Shown: piece by piece, positions 60,797-64,000 of the stretch | How the letters are laid out: every line of letters begins with the position of its first letter | Numbering within the stretch: position 1 is the first letter of the stretch | Source: JAPOQD01 sp964620555 | Lineage (GTDB): Bacteria; Pseudomonadota; Gammaproteobacteria; Pseudomonadales; Halieaceae | Assembly (NCBI GenBank): GCA_964620555.1 | Contig: CAZUGZ010000004.1 | Coordinates: 8,939-72,938, forward strand | DNA: 64,000 bases | Direction of reading: 5' to 3' | Made by a program: the position numbers and the translations under genes | The notes under the pieces: model-generated | What the model saw: only the letters and a program-made list of their open reading frames with translations | Databases searched by the model: none | Told to the model about the DNA's origin: nothing

Positions 60797-61996
60797 CTAC
60801 TGCGTGCCCATCCGCTGCACAATCAGTTCCACCAACTGGCGGGCCAACTGGCTCTTGGAGGTCAGGGCGAATTCGCACCGCCCATCCGGCCACAGCGCAG
60901 TCACCTCGTTGTCGTCGCCATGGAAACCGGCATCGCTGCGGGAGACATCGTTGGCGACGATCAGGTCCAGGTTCTTGTCCCGCAGTTTTTTCCTGGCACG
61001 TTGCTCCAGTCGACTGGTTTCCGCCGCAAAGCCGACCAGGAAAGGCTTGTGGTCCCGCTCGGCGATGCTGGCGACGATGTCCGGGTTGCGCACCATTTCC
61101 AGCTTCATGCCGGCTGCGCTTTTCTTGATTTTCTGGGCCTCCGCCCGGGCCGGGCGATAATCCGACACCGCGGCGCAGGCAATAAAGATATCGCACTGCG
61201 CACTGGCCGCGGTGGCGGCATCGTACATCTCGCGGGCGCTGGTCACGTCGACCCGCTCTACTCGCGCTGGCGTGGACAGGGCCACCGGGCCGCTGATCAG
61301 GGTAGTGGCGGCACCGGCGTCGGCGCAGGCCTGGGCCATGGCGAAACCCATCTTGCCGGAACTGTGGTTGCTGATGTAGCGCACCGGGTCCAGTGCTTCC
61401 CGCGTGGGTCCGGCGGTCACTACCACCCGGTACCGCTCCAGCAGCCGGGACTCGAAACTGGCGGCCACCCCGGCGGCAATGGTGGCGGGTTCTTCCATGC
61501 GGCCGGGGCCGAATTCGCCGCAGGCCTGGGAACCGTCCGCCGGCCCCAGCAGGGTGATTCCGCGCTCGCGCAGCAGCGCAACATTGGCCGCCGTCGCCGG
61601 ATCGTCCCACATGCCCTGGTTCATGGCCGGGGCGATCAGCAGCGGCGCGGAGGTGGCCAGACACAGGCTGCACAGCAGATCGTCGGCGCGGCCGGCGCAC
61701 AGCCGGGCCAGGAAGTCGGCGGTGGCCGGCGCCACACAGACCCGGTCCGCCCAGCGCGCCAGCTCGATGTGCCCCATGGCGGCCTCCGCCGCACTGTCCA
61801 GCAGGTCCAGGTGCACCGGATGGCCGGACAGGGCCTGCAGCGTCATGGGAGTGATGAACTCGGTGGCGCCGCGCGTCATCACTACCCGTACCCGGGCACC
61901 GAGGCGCTGCAGGTCGCGCACCAGTTGCGCCGCCTTGTAGGCGGCAATGCCGCCGGTGATGCCGACGACGACATTGCGGTTGGTAAGTTGCGCCAT
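60797..61996 (-). CDS. coaBC: Bifunctional phosphopantothenoylcysteine decarboxylase/synthetase
   Basis: Two-step enzyme of coenzyme A synthesis, 399 residues from ATG 61996. The N-terminal flavin decarboxylase part (about 1-185) shows VVVGITGGIAAYKAAQLV, VAPATADFLARL and APAMNQGMWDDPA. The C-terminal synthetase part (about 190-399) shows VVVTAGPTREALDPVRYISN, HSSGKMG and IACAAVSDYRP. Start is set by family length; the frame is open to 62122. Divergent from radC. Confidence 0.95.
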   Translation of the reverse strand: MAQLTNRNVVVGITGGIAAYKAAQLVRDLQRLGARVRVVMTRGATEFITPMTLQALSGHPVHLDLLDSAAEAAMGHIELARWADRVCVAPATADFLARLCAGRADDLLCSLCLATSAPLLIAPAMNQGMWDDPATAANVALLRERGITLLGPADGSQACGEFGPGRMEEPATIAAGVAASFESRLLERYRVVVTAGPTREALDPVRYISNHSSGKMGFAMAQACADAGAATTLISGPVALSTPARVERVDVTSAREMYDAATAASAQCDIFIACAAVSDYRPARAEAQKIKKSAAGMKLEMVRNPDIVASIAERDHKPFLVGFAAETSRLEQRARKKLRDKNLDLIVANDVSRSDAGFHGDDNEVTALWPDGRCEFALTSKSQLARQLVELIVQRMGTQ

Positions 61997-62088
61997 GACC
62001 TTGACCAATCGGTGAAAATCGCCAATAACTAGATACGATAGCACTGCATCGAAGGATTTGACACCAAACCAGATCAAGGAGGATTCCA

Positions 62089-62763
62089 ATGAACCTGTCA
62101 AAATGGCCCGCCGGGGAAGCACCGCGGGAGAAACTCCTGCTGCGGGGTTCCCAATCTCTTTCCGACGCGGAGTTGTTGGCCGTGTTACTGGGTACCGGTA
62201 CCAGGACCCTGAGCGTACTCAATCTGTCGCGGCATTTGCTGGACCGCTACGGCAGCCTGGGAGCTGTGGTAGCGGCGCGACGGGAAGACCTGGACAAGGA
62301 ACCGGGCATGGGGGCGGCGAAATATGCCGGTCTGCAGGCGGCGGTGGAATTGACGCGACGCTGCACCCGGGAGGGGCTGGAACACGGCGATACCATGGGC
62401 AGCCCGGAGCTGACCCGCCGCTTTCTCAGCATTCACCTGCGCGGCAGTACCCGGGAAGTATTCTGCTGCCTGTTTCTGGACAGCCAGAACGCCCTGATCA
62501 AGTGTGAGGACATGTTCCAGGGCACCCTGGACGGCGCCGCGGTGTATCCGCGCGAAGTGGTCAGCCGCGCCCTGCAACTCAATGCCGCCGCTGTCATCCT
62601 GGCCCACAACCACCCCTCCGGTGTGGCCGAGCCGAGCCAGGCGGACCAGCGCATTACCGAACGCCTGCAGTCCGCCCTGGGACTGCTGGATATCCGGGTA
62701 CTGGATCACATCATCATCGGTCAGGGCCAGGAGTTTTCCTTTGCCGAACGGGGGCTGTTGTAG
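62089..62763 (+). CDS. radC: RadC family protein (JAMM/MPN+ domain)
   Basis: Protein of 224 residues. The N-terminal helix-hairpin-helix-like region (PREKLLLRGSQSLSDAELLAVLLGTGT in pieces) is followed by a JAMM metalloprotease-like domain with the metal motif HNHPSGVAEPSQAD. The historical link to DNA repair is not well supported, and its activity is unknown. It is divergent from coaBC with 92 bp between starts; this pairing is typical of gammaproteobacteria. Confidence 0.94.
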   Translation: MNLSKWPAGEAPREKLLLRGSQSLSDAELLAVLLGTGTRTLSVLNLSRHLLDRYGSLGAVVAARREDLDKEPGMGAAKYAGLQAAVELTRRCTREGLEHGDTMGSPELTRRFLSIHLRGSTREVFCCLFLDSQNALIKCEDMFQGTLDGAAVYPREVVSRALQLNAAAVILAHNHPSGVAEPSQADQRITERLQSALGLLDIRVLDHIIIGQGQEFSFAERGLL

Positions 62764-62930
62764 GCTATTGCGAGCAGATTCCAGGTCGAGCAATAGAGAT
62801 CGCCGGGACCGAATATGCTGGAATTCATGCGGATGATCTGGTCTCCATCGCGCTTGCAGGTGGCCACACCCGGATAGTTGTCGCTTCCCTCGCTGACGGT
62901 TTGCTCCTTGATGTAGTCCCCGCCGCCGAT
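62721..62930 (-). pseudogene. Possible coding remnant, unrecognised
   Basis: A minus-strand frame of 69 codons between two TGA stops, with no initiation codon near its beginning. The translation looks protein-like: YIKEQTVSEGSDNYPGVATC, then KRDGDQIIRMNSSIFGPGDL. It has a balanced residue mix, two nearby cysteines and no low complexity. Its 3' end runs into the last 43 bases of radC. I do not recognise the family. It may be the leftover of a gene truncated at both ends. An internal ATG would give only about 35 residues. Confidence 0.3.
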
Positions 62931-62948
62931 TCACCGTATTGGGATATT

Positions 62949-63009
62949 TTTAGTGAATGAAGGCTATTTTATGAACAAATTCACTAAATATTGTCACTTT
63001 TTAGTGAAT
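62949..63009. promoter_or_regulatory. Three operator-like boxes at the fic promoter
   Basis: TTTAGTGAAT occurs at 62949-62958 and 63000-63009, and its exact inverse ATTCACTAAA at 62979-62988. Start-to-start distances are 30 and 21 bp, close to whole turns of the helix, so all three would face one side of DNA. The third box lies inside the spacer of the predicted fic promoter, a position where a bound protein would block RNA polymerase. Confidence 0.65.
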
Positions 63010-63019
63010 CAAGTAGTAT
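62991..63019 (+). promoter_or_regulatory. Promoter of the fic gene
   Basis: A -35 TTGTCA (62991-62996) and -10 TAGTAT (63014-63019) are separated by 17 bp. The expected start of transcription, 6-8 bases after the -10, falls on or next to ATG 63026. There is no ribosome binding site in the few bases before the ATG, so a leaderless mRNA is possible. Confidence 0.55.
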
Positions 63020-63025
63020 GCACGG

Positions 63026-63913
63026 ATGGCCACCGATAAACGAGTAAGAGAACGAATTCACGACCTGAAACGGGAATGCGACTCCTTGCGGCCAGGCAAG
63101 GAGTCCTTGCTTTCCATGATCGATGAAGTGGAAGTTTCGGAAAGCGTGTACAACTCGAACGCGATCGAGAACTCCACGCTCACGCTCGAAGAAACCGAGC
63201 GGATTCTTCTGGAACAGGAACTTTCCCGCAACGTTTCCGTGCGGGAAATGTTTGAAGCGAAGAATCTGTCCAGAGTCATGGAATACAAACGGTCGCGTGC
63301 GCAAGACGGCGACGTGGACAGGGATCTGATTCTGCTGCTGCATCAGATGCTCATAGGCGGCATCAATGATGACATCGCCGGCCGCTACCGCAAGGAGGGG
63401 GAATACGTGCGCGTGGGCGCCCACATCGCGCCGGCCCCGGAGCATGTGGAAATGATGATGGAGCAGATCATCGTCGCCTACACTAGCGATCTGGAAACCT
63501 GGTTCCTGGACAAAATCGCGCGTTTCCATCTTGAGTTCGAGACCATTCATCCGTTTTGCGACGGGAACGGACGCATGGGCCGAGTGTTGATGAACTTCCA
63601 ACTGCTCAAACTGGGATTGCCCCGCATCATCGTTCGCAATTCCGAAAAACAGCGTTACTACCAAGCGTTCGTGGAATACGAGCAACGCGAGTCGACCAAG
63701 GAGATGGAGAGAATTCTAGCACTGGCGCTACAGGAATCTCTGCACAAGCGTGTCACTTACTTGCGGGGTGATTCAATCGTCAAACTTTCGGACCATATCC
63801 GTAAACATGGTCATTCCGCTCCTGCCCTCACAAACGCCGCCCGTCGCCAGAACATACCCGCTTTTCGGGAAAAAGGTGTCTGGAAAATCGGAGAGAGCTT
63901 TTTGTACGACTGA
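63026..63913 (+). CDS. Fic domain protein (AMPylator-type)
   Basis: Protein of 295 residues that probably transfers AMP to a target hydroxyl. The Fic motif is complete: TIHPFCDGNGRMGRVLMN with the catalytic His. An inhibitory helix lies N-terminal to it (SNAIENSTLTLEE; Ser-x3-Glu-Asn), which makes it a class II Fic protein whose activity is held back in cis. The C-terminal 60 residues (VKLSDHIRKHGHSAPALTNAARRQNI...) look like a small winged helix that could bind DNA, perhaps the boxes in front of the gene. The neighbouring genes do not show its target. Confidence 0.88.
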   Translation: MATDKRVRERIHDLKRECDSLRPGKESLLSMIDEVEVSESVYNSNAIENSTLTLEETERILLEQELSRNVSVREMFEAKNLSRVMEYKRSRAQDGDVDRDLILLLHQMLIGGINDDIAGRYRKEGEYVRVGAHIAPAPEHVEMMMEQIIVAYTSDLETWFLDKIARFHLEFETIHPFCDGNGRMGRVLMNFQLLKLGLPRIIVRNSEKQRYYQAFVEYEQRESTKEMERILALALQESLHKRVTYLRGDSIVKLSDHIRKHGHSAPALTNAARRQNIPAFREKGVWKIGESFLYD

Positions 63914-64000
63914 TTTTCGCAATTCAACAATACAAACGAAAGACTATCGCACCGGCGAAGGCGCTGGAGGGCCTCGACGATCTGGATCTGTCGCCCGAAA

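Noticed and set aside
63914..64000. Possible next gene at the right edge
   Set aside because: About 29 protein-like codons are open (APAKALEGLDDLDLSPE), but there is no start codon and the piece is too short to support.
1..64000. CRISPR arrays, prophage, insertion sequences
   Set aside because: No regularly spaced repeats, phage structural genes or transposase frames were seen on either strand.

Overview
The window looks like a scaffold from a high-GC gammaproteobacterium, probably an aerobic marine or environmental lineage. This is an inference from gene content: a nuo operon, nadA, ergothioneine genes, cytochromes c4/c5, the rpsU-dnaG cluster, and gmk-rpoZ-spoT-ridA-recG beside rph-pyrE-argB-coaBC-radC. 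A run of 10 N at 51903-51912 lies inside recG. The two flanks carry overlapping but clearly different copies of the RecG helicase domain, so the left (1-51902) and right (51913-64000) parts are probably two contigs from different genomes joined by a scaffolder. Functional links should not be drawn across that point.

Layout of the left part. Positions 1-2129 hold the end of the NADH dehydrogenase operon (nuoM, nuoN) and a CBS-domain protein. Positions 2151-9174 hold a CmoB-like methyltransferase, an RNase II-type enzyme, an SDR, a transglutaminase/TPR lipoprotein, PAPS reductase (cysH) and a DUF924 protein. Positions 9171-11823 are a small catabolic-looking cluster (SDR, gene remnant, TetR regulator, Rieske oxygenase). 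A glyoxalase II-type hydrolase follows, then a three-gene set of membrane-anchored copper proteins (12766-15624), egtB-egtD for ergothioneine, a purine/uracil-type permease with an extra ATPase-like tail, and an AAA ATPase of the DUF4143 type.

Positions 21518-30712 hold a GST and an acyl-CoA synthetase, then the most interesting block. This is a tightly overlapping run of RsbW-like kinase, STAS protein, receiver-PP2C phosphatase, periplasmic binding protein and sensor histidine kinase, followed by a porin. It reads as a two-component system whose input is a separate periplasmic binding protein and whose output is a partner switch; no ABC permease, sigma factor or other obvious target is encoded beside it. 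From 30814 to 51329 come a flippase-acyltransferase fusion, a TauD-type dioxygenase, an AGCS symporter, nadA, an MFS transporter, an enoyl-CoA hydratase, a membrane glutamate-synthase-like protein, sppA, a shikimate-kinase-like gene, rnr-rlmB, rpsU-yqeY-dnaG (without rpoD), cytochromes c5 and c4, dsbA, a cysteine synthase and a rubredoxin.

The right part (51913-64000) holds recG, an NAD-dependent epimerase, ridA-spoT-rpoZ-gmk on the minus strand, rph-pyrE on the plus strand, argB and coaBC on the minus strand, radC, and a Fic-domain protein. The fic promoter overlaps three copies of a 10-bp operator-like box and may give a leaderless transcript. I saw no tRNA, rRNA, CRISPR array, prophage or complete insertion sequence.
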